Shown here: positions 56,012-64,000 of the stretch, in pieces
Position numbering within the stretch: the first letter of the stretch is position 1
Layout of the letters: each line of letters starts with the position of its first letter
Assembly: GCA_963715895.1 (NCBI GenBank)
Contig: OY970284.1
Span: 1,240,001-1,304,000, forward strand
Direction of reading: 5' to 3'
From: JADGNZ01 sp963715895
GTDB taxonomy: Bacteria > Acidobacteriota > Thermoanaerobaculia > Gp7-AA8
DNA: 64,000 nt
Translations under genes and position numbers: made by a program
Notes under the pieces: generated by a model
What the model was told of the DNA's origin: nothing
The model's input: the letters and a program-made list of their open reading frames with translations, nothing else
Database searches by the model: none

Positions 56012-56263
56012 CACACGCAGGCTAAGCGTGATCACACGCAGGCTAAGCGTGATCACACACAGGCTAAGCGTGATCACACGCCGGCTAAGCGCGATCACAC
56101 GCCGGCTAAGCACGATCACACGCCCGCTAAGCACGATCACACGCAGGCTAAGCGTGATCACACGCCGGCTAAGCACGATCACACGCAGGCTAAGCACGAT
56201 CACACGCCGGCTAAGCGCGATCACACGCCGGCTAAGTACGACCACACGCCGGCTAAGCACGAC
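56012..56263. repeat. 12-unit tandem array with 21-bp period
   Basis: Twelve head-to-tail copies of CACACGCNGGCTAAGNNYGAY, with no spacers, begin about 135 bases after tRNA-Ser and end 171 bases before the thrC stop. The junction of units contains CGTGATCAC-like symmetric sequence. The units vary at fixed positions (A/C/G before GGC; CGT, CGC, CAC or TAC before GAT/GAC). The 21-bp period leaves three frames open (two plus-strand, one minus-strand) as heptapeptide repeats, but none has a good start or context, and the minus-strand one runs into tRNA-Ser, so I read it as non-coding. Confidence 0.9.
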
Positions 56264-56434
56264 CACACGGTGAAAGATCCCCCCTGGCTGCAACCCTTCG
56301 GTGTCGTCGGCGCTCGAAACGACGAATCTGACGCCAAAACCGCATCGTCGGGCCCCAAAACGAGAACTTTCATCTCAAAGCGAGATGATCTCGATTCCAA
56401 TTTTGGTGATGCGGTTTCCGACTCCGCTTCATCT

Positions 56435-57688
56435 TCACCGGCTCATTGGGCGTCCCAGCGCACGTTCGACCGAATCGATCGTTGCTTCAATTTCAATCGT
56501 GCGCTCCGCCGGCACATTGCGGAGAATCGCATCCGTGTCCTTCAGCAGGTGGCCGGTCAGGACGCAGACGACCCGTTCGCCTTCCTTCATGACCCCCGCG
56601 GCGTGTAACTTTTTCACCCCCGCCAGGGTCGTTGCCGACGCCGGCTCGCAGCCGATGCCCATCTCGTCGATCTCGCGCTTGGCGAGCATCAGCTCTTCGT
56701 CGGTCACCTCTTCAACGATGCCGTTCGTCAGTTGAATGGCGGTCACTGCCTTGGCGTGGCTGACCGGATCGCCGATGCGGATGGCGCTGGCGATCGTCTC
56801 GGCGGTGATGCGGTGCCGCTCGGCGAAGCCGACCCGAAAGCTGCGGTAAAACGGGTTAGCGCCGCTGGCCTGGATCGATGCCAGGCGCGGCATCGTGGCG
56901 ATCCAACCGGCGTCAAAGGCCTCGCAAAGCGCTTTGCCGAAGGCGCTGGTGTTGCCGAGGTTCCCGGCCGGGACGACGATCCAGTCGGGAGCGTTCCACT
57001 CCAGATCCTGAAGGAGCTCCCAGACGATCGTTTTCTGTCCCTCGATGCGGAACGGATTGATGGAGTTGACGAGATAGATGCCGAGGCGGTGGCTGGCTTC
57101 GCGGACAAGCTGCATCGCCGCATCGAAATCGCCGCGAACCGCGAGCACGGTGGCGCCATAGGCCAGGGTCTGGGCCAGTTTCCCGGTCGACACCTTTCCG
57201 GCCGGGATGAAGACGATGGCGCGCAGGCCGGCCTGGGCGGCGTAGGCCGCCAGTGACGCGCTTGTATTGCCGGTCGATGCGCAGGCGACGGCGCGCACGC
57301 CGAGGCGCTTTGCCTGCGTCATGGCTACGGTCATGCCGCGGTCTTTGAAGGAGCCGGTGGGGTTTTCGCCTTCGTGTTTGAAGAGGAGGGTGAGTCGGTT
57401 GTCGGTTGTCGGTTGTCGGTTGTCATCCAACTCCCGTTCATACATCCGAGTCGCCCCCTCCGGATGCGTGACGATCTCGTTCTCCTCGATCTCCAGCACC
57501 GCTTCGCGGAACCGCCAGACACCGCTTTTGTCGATGGTGCGGCGGCTGGAGAGACGGGCATCGAAAGTCTCCCGCCGCGGCATGACGTCGCGCTCGACAC
57601 TCAGCAGCTCGCCGCATTCGCACGTGTAGCGCACCTCGGAGGGATCAAAGCGTCGCCCGCAACCGATGCATTGGAGCCATTCGCTCAT
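56435..57688 (-). CDS. thrC: Threonine synthase
   Basis: A 417-residue PLP enzyme converting O-phosphohomoserine to threonine. The N-terminal zinc-ribbon-like Cys set (CIGCGRRF, YTCECGELL), HEGENPTGSFKDRGM with PLP Lys at about residue 115, CASTGNTSASLAAYAAQAG, VPAGNLGNTSAFGKAL and CEPASATTLAG are typical. Residues 89-98 (DNRQPTTDNR) are encoded by a CGGTTGT-heptamer block and replace part of the usual linker before LLFKHE. The start overlaps thrB by 4 nt. It is the last gene of thrABC. Confidence 0.93.
   Translation of the reverse strand: MSEWLQCIGCGRRFDPSEVRYTCECGELLSVERDVMPRRETFDARLSSRRTIDKSGVWRFREAVLEIEENEIVTHPEGATRMYERELDDNRQPTTDNRLTLLFKHEGENPTGSFKDRGMTVAMTQAKRLGVRAVACASTGNTSASLAAYAAQAGLRAIVFIPAGKVSTGKLAQTLAYGATVLAVRGDFDAAMQLVREASHRLGIYLVNSINPFRIEGQKTIVWELLQDLEWNAPDWIVVPAGNLGNTSAFGKALCEAFDAGWIATMPRLASIQASGANPFYRSFRVGFAERHRITAETIASAIRIGDPVSHAKAVTAIQLTNGIVEEVTDEELMLAKREIDEMGIGCEPASATTLAGVKKLHAAGVMKEGERVVCVLTGHLLKDTDAILRNVPAERTIEIEATIDSVERALGRPMSR
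57396..57423. repeat. Four CGGTTGT heptamers inside thrC
   Basis: Four perfect copies of CGGTTGT (plus strand) lie within the threonine synthase reading frame and are translated on the minus strand as part of DNRQPTTDNR. The same heptamer builds the intergenic hairpins at 30081-30343, 32101-32190 and 32590-32690. Confidence 0.92.
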
Positions 57689-58599
57689 ACCGCACGCACT
57701 CCCTGCCGCGCGATCGGCGACACGTTCGCGACAGACCCGACTTGTCCGAACGCTGTCTGCATCGCCTCGGCGACGCGACGCGCGGCATCGTCATCTTCAC
57801 AGATGGCGACGAGTGTCGGACCGGAGCCGCTGATGGTGCAGGCGAAGGCGCCGGCGTCGGTGGCGGCGCGCTTCACGGCGTTGAAGTGCGGAATGAGCGC
57901 CGCGCGGCGCGGCTCGGCGTAGCGATCGTCGAGCGCGCGGCGCAGCAGTTCGCCGTCGCCCGTGGCGAAGGCGTGGACGACTCCGGCGGTGTTCGCCATC
58001 TGCTGCACCCACACGGCGCGGCCGGACGTCGATGGCAGGACCTCCCGAGCCGCTTTCGTCTGAATGCGAACGTCAGGGGTCACCAGTGCGAGACGCCAGT
58101 CCGCCATCACCGTCAACGCGACGATGTCGATCGGCCGCACGGAGCGCGAGAGCGCCAGTCCGCCGAGAATCGAGGGCGCGATGTTGTCGAGATGCTCGCC
58201 CGCGACCATCATCTCCCCTTGCAGCGCGGCAGCGGCCAGCTCGTTCGGAGCCGTTTCCGATCCCATCGCCAGCGCCGCCGCGAAAGCGCCGGCGACGCTG
58301 CTGGCCGCGCTGCCGCCGAGGCCGCCGGAAAGCGGGAGACCCTTGTCGATCGTGACGATCGGATTGTGCGCGTCGCCATGTGCTCGGAGCCAGGCGATGG
58401 CCGCGATGACCGCCGCGTTGCGCTGGGGATCGAGCGGTACGTGCATGGCGTCGACCCCGGTGATGGCGTCGATGCGCGCATCGCCATCGGTGAGCTCGAC
58501 GGTCACGCGATCGCCGAGTGCTTCGATCGCCAGGCCGAGGACGTCGAAACCGGGACCGACGTTGCCAATCGAGCCGGGCGCGAACGCGCTCCCTATCAC
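57685..58599 (-). CDS. thrB: Homoserine kinase
   Basis: A 304-residue GHMP kinase. N-terminal AFAPGSIGNVGPGFDVLGLA, the ATP loop PLSGGLGGSAASSVAGAFAA (residues about 90-109) and the C-terminal ACTISGSGPTLVAIC are the ThrB signatures. It phosphorylates homoserine for ThrC. The start is a GTG that overlaps the thrA stop by 4 nt; its stop overlaps the thrC start by 4 nt, so the three proteins should be made in step. Confidence 0.95.
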   Translation of the reverse strand: MIGSAFAPGSIGNVGPGFDVLGLAIEALGDRVTVELTDGDARIDAITGVDAMHVPLDPQRNAAVIAAIAWLRAHGDAHNPIVTIDKGLPLSGGLGGSAASSVAGAFAAALAMGSETAPNELAAAALQGEMMVAGEHLDNIAPSILGGLALSRSVRPIDIVALTVMADWRLALVTPDVRIQTKAAREVLPSTSGRAVWVQQMANTAGVVHAFATGDGELLRRALDDRYAEPRRAALIPHFNAVKRAATDAGAFACTISGSGPTLVAICEDDDAARRVAEAMQTAFGQVGSVANVSPIARQGVRAV

Positions 58600-61145
58600 C
58601 GAGGATGCCTCCGCCGCTCCTCCATGGCGATGGCCACGATGTCGTTGAGAACCCCGGCCGCGGTCACGGTCGCCCCGGCGCCCGGACCGGTGACGACGAG
58701 CGGGTTGGCCTTGTAACGTTTCGAATAGATGGCCACCTGATTGTCGGTGCCGCGGAGATGCGCGAGCGGCGAGCTTGCGGGGACGGCCTCGATGCCGACC
58801 GAGATCGAGCGGCTGCGAATCCTGGCCACATAGCGCAGAACCTTCCTCGCGCGCCGCGCGCTCTCGACGCGTTCGCGCCAGGCCTCGTCGAGCGAGCCGA
58901 GACTCAAAACGAAGGCGCGCGCGTCGGCGTGGCCGCCATCGTCGTGGAAGAGCGGCTCCAGCTCGATCTCATCCGGTTCCGCGCGGTAGCCGAGAGTCCT
59001 CGCCAGAATCAGCGCCTTGCGGGCCACGTCTTTGCCGGAGAGATCGTCGCGCGGATCGGGCTCCGTGTATCCGAGCTCCCACGCCTTTCTGACCGCCTCG
59101 GAGAATGCCACGCCATCCTCCAGCGCCGTGGTGATGAAGCCGAGCGTGCCGGAGAAACAGCCGAGGATCATCTCGATCGTGTCGCCTGCGCTCTGCAGCT
59201 TGGCGATGGTGTCGAGCACAGGCAGACCGGCGCCGGCGGTGGCCTCGTAGCGGATCGATAGATGACGCTCCCTCGCCGTGGCCATGAGGCGATCGAATTC
59301 CATCTGCGGCCCGGCCAGCGGTTTCTTGTTCGCGCAGACGACGTGGAAACCATTCTCGAGCGCCTCCTGCAGCAGCGGCGCGGTCTCTTCGGAGGTCAGA
59401 TCGACCAGCACCGGCCGGTACGACGGCAGCATCCACAGCTCGCTCCGCATCATCGCTTCCAGCTCGTGCAACGTCAGCGGCGAGCCGCGCTCGAAGAGAC
59501 GCGTTCCCGACTCCTTCTGTTTGGTAAGCCGGCGTAGCGCGGTGGGAGTGAAGCCTTTGTCGTCGATCTGAATGCCGGAGCGGTCAGCGGCGGCGACGAC
59601 CTTGAGATCGATGCCGAGATCGCGGCGAAGATGCGGCTGCTGTGCGATGAGCTGCCGTGCCAGCTCGCGGCCGATCTGGCCGAATCCGAGGAGAGTGAGC
59701 TTAGCCTCGCGCCCGGTCGTCTCGGCCAGCGGACGAATCTTGTGCAACTGGTATTCGGAGTGGAGCGCCAGAAGCGCGCGGGTGGCATCGCTCTCGGCGA
59801 CGGCCACGGTGATGTTCAGCTCCGACGATCCCTGCGCGATGGCCACGATGTTGACGCCGGCCGCTGCGATCGCGGAGAAGGTGCGGGCGGCGATGCCCGA
59901 GGTGCCACGCATGCCCAGGCCCACCACGGCGATCATTGCCACGCGTTTCTCGGCGTCGATGCGGTCGATCAACAGAAGCTTCCGCTCGGATTCGAAAATA
60001 CGCTCGAGCGCGGCCACGGCATGATCGGCCTCCGCTTCCGGCACGACGAAGCAGATGCTCGATTCGCTGGAAGCCTGGCTGATCATCGAGACTGAATGTC
60101 CCGCCATCGAGAGCGCGGTGAATGCCCGGCCCGCCACGCCCGGTACGCCGATCATCCCTTTGCCTTCGATGGAGATCAGCGCCTGACGATGAATGGCCGT
60201 CAGAGCCTTGACCGGATACGCGCCCGGTTTCACATCGCCGGCGATGCGCGTGCCGCTGCTGGTCTCACGAAAGGTGTTCCGCACGAACAGCGGGATCTTC
60301 CTGTCGACGAGCGGGATCATCGTGCGGGGATGCAGTACCTTGGCACCGTAGTAGGCCAGCTCCGCCGCCTCGCGGTAGTGCATGCTGGCGATGACGCGCG
60401 CGGCGGGAACGCTCTTCGGATCGGCGGTCATGAGGCCGTCCACTTCTTTGTAGAGCGTCAATGCGCGCGCGCGGACGCTCCGGGCCACGATGGCGGCGGA
60501 GAAGTCGCTGCCTCCGCGGCCGAGGGTGACCAGCGAGCCGTCCGGACCGCTGGCGATATAGCCCGGGAGGATCACGACCTTCCCTTCGCCGAGCAGCGGC
60601 CGGATGTGCTTCTTCGCCGCGCGCTCGCATTTTGCGAGGTTCGGCCAGAGCGTGCCGAGGCGATTCTCCGTCTGGATGACGTCGACCGCATCGACGTAGA
60701 CGGCATCGATACCCGCTTCCTCCGCGGCCGCCGAGAAAATCCGCGCCACGGCACGTTCTCCGCGCGCGACTAGGGCATCCAACGCGCGAGGCGTCAACTC
60801 CCGGAGCACGGCGATGCTCTCCATCATCGAGCGCATCTCGTGCACCGAATCGCGAATCACGCCCGTAAGCTCCTCGGCACGACGCTTCGACTTGATCAGC
60901 TCCGAAACCAGCAGCATGTGCCGCGCTTCGAGCTCCGCCGCCGCATCCTCGCAATGCCCGCGATCGCACCGTAATGCCGCGTACCCCGCGTCGAGCAGCA
61001 GGTCGGTTATGCCATTCATCGCCGAGACCACGACCACGAGATTCGGCGCCGCGCGCCGGACGTGCGCCAGCGCAATGCGGATGGCCTCGGCATCACCGAC
61101 CGCGACGCCACCAAACTTGAATACCTCGGGAGGGGGTTTGCTCAT
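58596..61145 (-). CDS. thrA: Bifunctional aspartate kinase / homoserine dehydrogenase
   Basis: An 849-residue fusion, close to E. coli ThrA (820). Residues 1-290: aspartokinase (FKFGGVAVGDAEAIRIALAH, LVTLGRGGSDFSAAIVARSV). Residues about 300-460: two ACT regulatory domains (SIEGKGMIGVPGVAGRAFTA, MIAVVGLGMRGTSGIAARTF), the usual threonine-feedback part. Residues about 475-849: homoserine dehydrogenase with NAD(P) site (LTLLGFGQIGRELARQL), VCANKKPLAGPQMEFD and GYTEPDPRDDLSGKDVARKA. It catalyses the first and third steps of threonine synthesis. It is the first gene of thrABC. Confidence 0.96.
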   Translation of the reverse strand: MSKPPPEVFKFGGVAVGDAEAIRIALAHVRRAAPNLVVVVSAMNGITDLLLDAGYAALRCDRGHCEDAAAELEARHMLLVSELIKSKRRAEELTGVIRDSVHEMRSMMESIAVLRELTPRALDALVARGERAVARIFSAAAEEAGIDAVYVDAVDVIQTENRLGTLWPNLAKCERAAKKHIRPLLGEGKVVILPGYIASGPDGSLVTLGRGGSDFSAAIVARSVRARALTLYKEVDGLMTADPKSVPAARVIASMHYREAAELAYYGAKVLHPRTMIPLVDRKIPLFVRNTFRETSSGTRIAGDVKPGAYPVKALTAIHRQALISIEGKGMIGVPGVAGRAFTALSMAGHSVSMISQASSESSICFVVPEAEADHAVAALERIFESERKLLLIDRIDAEKRVAMIAVVGLGMRGTSGIAARTFSAIAAAGVNIVAIAQGSSELNITVAVAESDATRALLALHSEYQLHKIRPLAETTGREAKLTLLGFGQIGRELARQLIAQQPHLRRDLGIDLKVVAAADRSGIQIDDKGFTPTALRRLTKQKESGTRLFERGSPLTLHELEAMMRSELWMLPSYRPVLVDLTSEETAPLLQEALENGFHVVCANKKPLAGPQMEFDRLMATARERHLSIRYEATAGAGLPVLDTIAKLQSAGDTIEMILGCFSGTLGFITTALEDGVAFSEAVRKAWELGYTEPDPRDDLSGKDVARKALILARTLGYRAEPDEIELEPLFHDDGGHADARAFVLSLGSLDEAWRERVESARRARKVLRYVARIRSRSISVGIEAVPASSPLAHLRGTDNQVAIYSKRYKANPLVVTGPGAGATVTAAGVLNDIVAIAMEERRRHPR

Positions 61146-61181
61146 GGGGGATCGGAGTATAGGTGACTCACCCCTTTGGAC

Positions 61182-61255
61182 TCACGCGGAGGCACGGAGC
61201 GCGCGGAGAATAGAAATCCCTGTCCTCTCCTCCGCGTCTCCGCGTCTCCGCGTGA
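61182..61255. repeat. CTCCGCGT-type inverted repeat
   Basis: TCACGCGGAG (61182-61191) and CTCCGCGTGA (61246-61255) are perfect reverse complements; the right side is extended by repeated TCTCCGCG units and the left by ACGGAGCGCGCGGAGA. It fills the gap between the divergent thrA and aminotransferase genes, so it can be no terminator for either. Confidence 0.8.
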
Positions 61256-61304
61256 TCAACTGGACCGTTCCCGCCGGGGATCGACTCTTGATAACCTTGC
61301 GCCC

Positions 61305-62663
61305 ATGACGACCACAGAAATTACCGGCGCGATGACCGCCGAAGAGATGATTGCGCTGACAAAGCGCCATACGATTTTTTCCTGGTCCGCGCAGGCAAGC
61401 GTGAATCCGATCGCGATGGTGCGCGGCGAAGGGATCTACTTCTGGGATGCCGATGGCAAGCGCTACATGGATATGAACTCGCAGCTCATGTGCGTGAACA
61501 TCGGCCACGGCGACAAGCGCGTCATCGAGGCCATCAAGCGCCAGGCCGACGAGCTGGTTTACGCCGGCCCCGGGATGGCCAGCCCGGTGCGCGCGCGCCT
61601 CGGAAAGATGCTGGCCGATCTCACACCCGGCGATCTCAATCGCTTCTTCTTCACCCTCGGCGGCGCCGAGGCAAACGAAAACGCCATCCGGATCGCCAGG
61701 ATCGTCAGCGGACGGCAGAAGATCATGGCCCGCTACCGCTCGTATCACGGCGCCACAGCCGGCAGCATCTCGCTGACCGGCGATCCGCGCCGCTGGGCGA
61801 ACGAGCCCGGCATCCCCGGCGTGGTCCGTTTCTTCGATCCTTACAAGTACCGCAGCCATCTCTACCGCGAGGGCGACAGCGACGCTTCATTCGTGCAGCG
61901 TTGTCTCGATGAGATCGAGGAGACGATTGCCTACGAAGGCCCGCAGACGATCGCCGCGATCTTCGTCGAAACGGTCACGGGCACGAACGGACTCATCGTC
62001 CCTCCCGACGGCTACCTGCAGGGTCTTCGGCAGGTCTGCGACCGGCACGGCATCTTCCTCGTCTGCGACGAAGTGATGTGCGGCCTCGGCAGAACGGGAC
62101 GCTGGTTCGCCGCCGATCACTGGAACGTCATACCGGACATGATCACCATGGCCAAGGGCTTGACCTCCGCCTATCTTCCGCTCGGCGCGGTGGCCATCAG
62201 CGACCGCATCGCCAGCTATTTCGACCGCAACACGTTTTTCGGCGGCCTTACCTACAACGCCCACCCGATGAGCCTCGCCGCGGCGGAGGCCTGTCTGCAG
62301 GTGATGATCGACGACGACACCATGGGTCACACGCAACGGATGGGCCGCGTACTATCCGAGTTGCACGCGGAGATGAAAGCGAAGCATCCCTCGGTTGGCG
62401 ACGTCCGCTCCATCGGTCTTTTCGGCGTTCTCGAGCTCGTACGCAATCGCCAGACGAAGGAGCCGATGGCTCCCTTCAACGGCACCAGCCCCGAGATGCA
62501 ACGCCTCGGCGCGTTCCTGCGCGATCAGGGGATGTACGCTTTCATCAACTGGAACAACCTGTTTACCAATCCGCCGCTCTGCATCACGGAGCCGCAGTTG
62601 CGGGAGGCGTTCACCATCATCGATCGGGCTCTCGACATCACCGACGCCGCGGTTACTCCTTAG
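61305..62663 (+). CDS. Class III PLP-dependent aminotransferase
   Basis: A 452-residue omega-aminotransferase-type enzyme. Motifs: GIYFWDADGKRYMDMNSQLM, FFFTLGGAEANENAIRIAR (cofactor phosphate loop), YRSYHGATAGSISLTGDPRR, FLVCDEVMCGLGRTGRWFA, and MAKGLTSAYLPLGAVAISDR with the Schiff-base Lys. The sequence style is near taurine-pyruvate and beta-alanine aminotransferases, but the substrate is not certain. ATG 61305 begins the homology; the open frame upstream crosses a repeat. A strong hairpin follows at 62712-62759. Confidence 0.9.
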   Translation: MTTTEITGAMTAEEMIALTKRHTIFSWSAQASVNPIAMVRGEGIYFWDADGKRYMDMNSQLMCVNIGHGDKRVIEAIKRQADELVYAGPGMASPVRARLGKMLADLTPGDLNRFFFTLGGAEANENAIRIARIVSGRQKIMARYRSYHGATAGSISLTGDPRRWANEPGIPGVVRFFDPYKYRSHLYREGDSDASFVQRCLDEIEETIAYEGPQTIAAIFVETVTGTNGLIVPPDGYLQGLRQVCDRHGIFLVCDEVMCGLGRTGRWFAADHWNVIPDMITMAKGLTSAYLPLGAVAISDRIASYFDRNTFFGGLTYNAHPMSLAAAEACLQVMIDDDTMGHTQRMGRVLSELHAEMKAKHPSVGDVRSIGLFGVLELVRNRQTKEPMAPFNGTSPEMQRLGAFLRDQGMYAFINWNNLFTNPPLCITEPQLREAFTIIDRALDITDAAVTP

Positions 62664-62711
62664 CCGCATTTCGCACGCTTTCACTTAAATCGTCGGCACT
62701 CTGTACCCAGT

Positions 62712-62759
62712 CGAGGGCCTTCTCCCCCCGCAAAAAACCGCGAGGGGAGAAGGCCCTCG
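62712..62759. terminator. Strong 16-bp hairpin after the aminotransferase gene
   Basis: CGAGGGCCTTCTCCCC (62712-62727) and GGGGAGAAGGCCCTCG (62744-62759) pair perfectly with a 16-base loop. It lies 48 bases after the stop codon. No T-run follows on the plus strand, so it may be a Rho-independent-like, transcript-stabilising or REP-type element. Confidence 0.6.
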
Positions 62760-62835
62760 GCGAAAGGGCGTGGCAAGAAACGAAGCAATACTGTGAGAAA
62801 TGCAGGCTAGACGGTGCCACGCTAAACTGCAAGGC

Positions 62836-63117
62836 GTGGAAGTCTCGGATGCTCTTCCCGGTGCTGATCTGATTCGCGAAGGTTTGCGCGACCTTGCTTC
62901 GGGTGTGGAGTCGATCCCCTCGCTGCTCGTTCTCATTGGCGCGCCGCGCCTGCGCCGGATTGGGTTCGACGTTCCGGATGACACTCCGTACTTCCCCGAG
63001 GACCGGCTCTACGCGAAACTGGCCGAAGAGGATTCCGACTCAGCCCATTCGCGCTACAACGCCTTGATCCGCAAACTGGTGAGCTTCGAGCGGGCGGCGG
63101 AATGCGTGAAGCCGTAA
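62836..63117 (+). CDS. Small protein paired with a nucleotidyltransferase
   Basis: About 93 residues: EVSDALPGADLIREGLRDLA, then SIPSLLVLIGAPRLRRIGFD and LYAKLAEEDSDSAHSRYNAL. The protein is acidic, probably helical and has no known enzymatic motif. I prefer GTG 62836, after AAGG, because the recognisable part starts there; ATG 62800 is in frame. The 3' end overlaps the next gene by 16 nt. The tight pairing with a DUF6036-like nucleotidyltransferase suggests a two-component module, perhaps toxin-antitoxin. Function unproven. Confidence 0.65.
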   Translation: MEVSDALPGADLIREGLRDLASGVESIPSLLVLIGAPRLRRIGFDVPDDTPYFPEDRLYAKLAEEDSDSAHSRYNALIRKLVSFERAAECVKP

Positions 63118-63623
63118 CGGAACCGCGGCTTCGCGCCTTCATGCGCGCCATCGCAGCCGAAGCTCGCGAGCCCGTCCGCGTCTACCTCACGGGGGGCGCG
63201 AGTGCCGTACTTCACGGATGGCGGGACAGTACGCTCGACGTCGATATCAGCATCGTGCCGGAGAACGATCGCCTCCTTCGCGCGATCCCCGAGGTGAAGG
63301 AGCGGCTGCAAGTCAACGTGGAGCTGGCCTCGCCCGCGGACTTCGTCCCGCCGCTGCCGGGATGGGAGGAGCGGAGCGCGTTCATCGCCCGCGAGGGCCC
63401 GATTTCCTTTCATCACTTCGATTTCTACACGCAGGCGTTGTCGAAGCTCGAACGCGCGCATCACAAAGATCTTCTGGACGTCGATTCGATGGTGCGCGCT
63501 GGTCTGGTCGATCCGAATCGGTTGTTCGACCTCTTCGAAGAGGTGGCACCTTCGCTGTACAGGTATCCTGCGATCGATCCACCTACGTTGCGTGGCGCCG
63601 TCGAGCGTCTGGCCTCGCCCTAG
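63102..63623 (+). CDS. Nucleotidyltransferase-fold protein (DUF6036-like)
   Basis: A 173-residue protein with the GG...DVD signature: RVYLTGGASAVLHGWRDST, LDVDISIVPEND (residues about 26-54). The later HFDFYTQALSKLERAHHKDL segment is also found in this family, whose members include AbiEii-type toxin-like proteins. The start at ATG 63102 overlaps the preceding small gene. The same signature occurs in the protein at 66-689, but the overall sequences differ. Target (nucleotide or RNA) unknown. Confidence 0.78.
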   Translation: MREAVTEPRLRAFMRAIAAEAREPVRVYLTGGASAVLHGWRDSTLDVDISIVPENDRLLRAIPEVKERLQVNVELASPADFVPPLPGWEERSAFIAREGPISFHHFDFYTQALSKLERAHHKDLLDVDSMVRAGLVDPNRLFDLFEEVAPSLYRYPAIDPPTLRGAVERLASP

Positions 63624-63650
63624 GGCCTGCGCGGCAGAACGATAGAGCGA

Positions 63651-63700
63651 TGATGGTGGCCGAGCCTTTGGCAACCAGCGCAGCCGGCCGTGCCGGCCGC
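63651..63700 (+). repeat. GCCGGC-type intergenic element, copy 3
   Basis: GATGGTGGCCGAGCCTTTGG, CAACCAGCGCAGCCGGCCGT and GCCGGCC: same element as 15621-15667 and, inverted, 20681-20730. It lies between the nucleotidyltransferase stop and the plsY start. Confidence 0.8.
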
Positions 63701-63717
63701 TCTACAATATCCGCCGC

Positions 63718-64000
63718 ATGGGGTCAGCCCTTCCGTTCATCGTCATCATCGCCGCGTACCTGATCGGATCGATTCCGTTCAGTTATCTGGTGGTGAAGTT
63801 CGTGTCGGGGGCCGACATTCGCTATCACGGCAGCCGGAACGTCGGTGCGACGAACGTGGCGCGGAACTTCGGGAAAGTGCCGGGGATCATCGCCCTGCTT
63901 CTCGACATCGCCAAGGGGTATGCGGCCGTCGCCCTGGCCAGATGGATCGTGGGACGGCCGGACTGGCCGTTCGTTGCGGATGCGACGCACGCGTCCCCGA
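63718..64000 (+). CDS. plsY: Glycerol-3-phosphate acyltransferase PlsY (partial, runs off the end)
   Basis: The first 94 codons of a PlsY protein from ATG 63718. Recognised by AYLIGSIPFSYLVVKFVSGA, DIRYHGSRNVGATNVARNFG and ALLLDIAKGYAAVALA; S-x-N-x-G-A-T-N-x-x-R is the family signature. PlsY transfers an acyl group from acyl-phosphate to glycerol-3-phosphate in phospholipid synthesis at the inner membrane. The 3' end is outside the window. The GCCGGC repeat element precedes it. Confidence 0.9.
   Translation, partial: MGSALPFIVIIAAYLIGSIPFSYLVVKFVSGADIRYHGSRNVGATNVARNFGKVPGIIALLLDIAKGYAAVALARWIVGRPDWPFVADATHASP

Noticed and set aside
56012..56263. CRISPR array
   Set aside because: No spacers between the 21-bp units.
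55820..56293. Minus-strand frame encoding repeated RVIVLSR-type heptapeptides across the 21-bp array
   Set aside because: It runs into tRNA-Ser and exists only because 21 is a multiple of three; two plus-strand frames are also open. No ribosome-binding site is seen.

Overview
The window looks like a chromosome segment of a GC-rich, free-living, Gram-negative bacterium, probably a soil lineage such as Acidobacteriota. Gram-negative is well supported: there is an LPS/Kdo operon (waaA-lpxK-lpxL-like-waaF), a TonB-dependent receptor and a periplasmic Spy/CpxP-like protein. The phylum is an inference from gene style (DUF2911, DUF899, a DUF11 protein with a sorting-type tail, KGG-repeat protein, many intergenic hairpin repeats). 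No rRNA marker is present to fix it.

Layout. 1-2.7 kb: nucleotidyltransferase-fold protein, class II aldolase, a broken small gene and a membrane TPR protein. 2.7-6.7 kb: a small glycan cluster (DegT-type sugar aminotransferase, NeuD-like acyltransferase, GT4 glycosyltransferase, methyltransferase). 6.7-9 kb: DUF2182 and DUF899 genes diverging from an ArsR regulator and an SRPBCC gene, with a perfect palindrome between them. 9-15.4 kb: a TonB receptor - YfiR-like - hybrid histidine kinase operon followed by a flavin amine oxidase. 15.7-19.6 kb: an ABC importer operon (substrate-binding protein, STAS-domain protein, permease, ATPase). 19.7-25.4 kb: assorted secreted and soluble proteins, two of them frameshifted, and tRNA-Gln. 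25.4-32.6 kb: membrane protein, an ECF sigma factor coupled to a double-VOC protein, a large hairpin repeat array, a truncated PepF and a MerR regulator. 32.7-38.3 kb: LPS operon, mtgA and cutA. 38.6-46.8 kb: DNA repair (uvrA, ku, a stand-alone LigD-type phosphoesterase), a sensor kinase and a Nudix hydrolase. 46.9-56.4 kb: DUF11 surface protein, tRNA-Pro, two secreted proteins, tRNA-Arg, KGG protein, tRNA-Ser and a 21-bp tandem array. 56.4-61.1 kb: thrA-thrB-thrC with 4-nt overlaps. 61.3-64 kb: class III aminotransferase, a two-gene nucleotidyltransferase module and the start of plsY.

The most striking property of the window is its load of short structured repeats. At least six families can be told apart by eye: an 18-unit hairpin array (28283-28666), a 12-unit 21-bp array (56012-56263), CGGTTRT-heptamer hairpins mostly in convergent intergenic gaps, GGGTTGCT-octamer hairpins directly before the start codons of uvrA and the LigD-type phosphoesterase, a three-copy GCCGGC element, and a GGCACAGACA palindrome pair. 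One heptamer block lies inside thrC and is translated. Single-base frameshifts appear in three genes. Without reads I cannot tell real pseudogenes from assembly errors.

All calls rest on reading the sequence and remembered family patterns; no database search was run.
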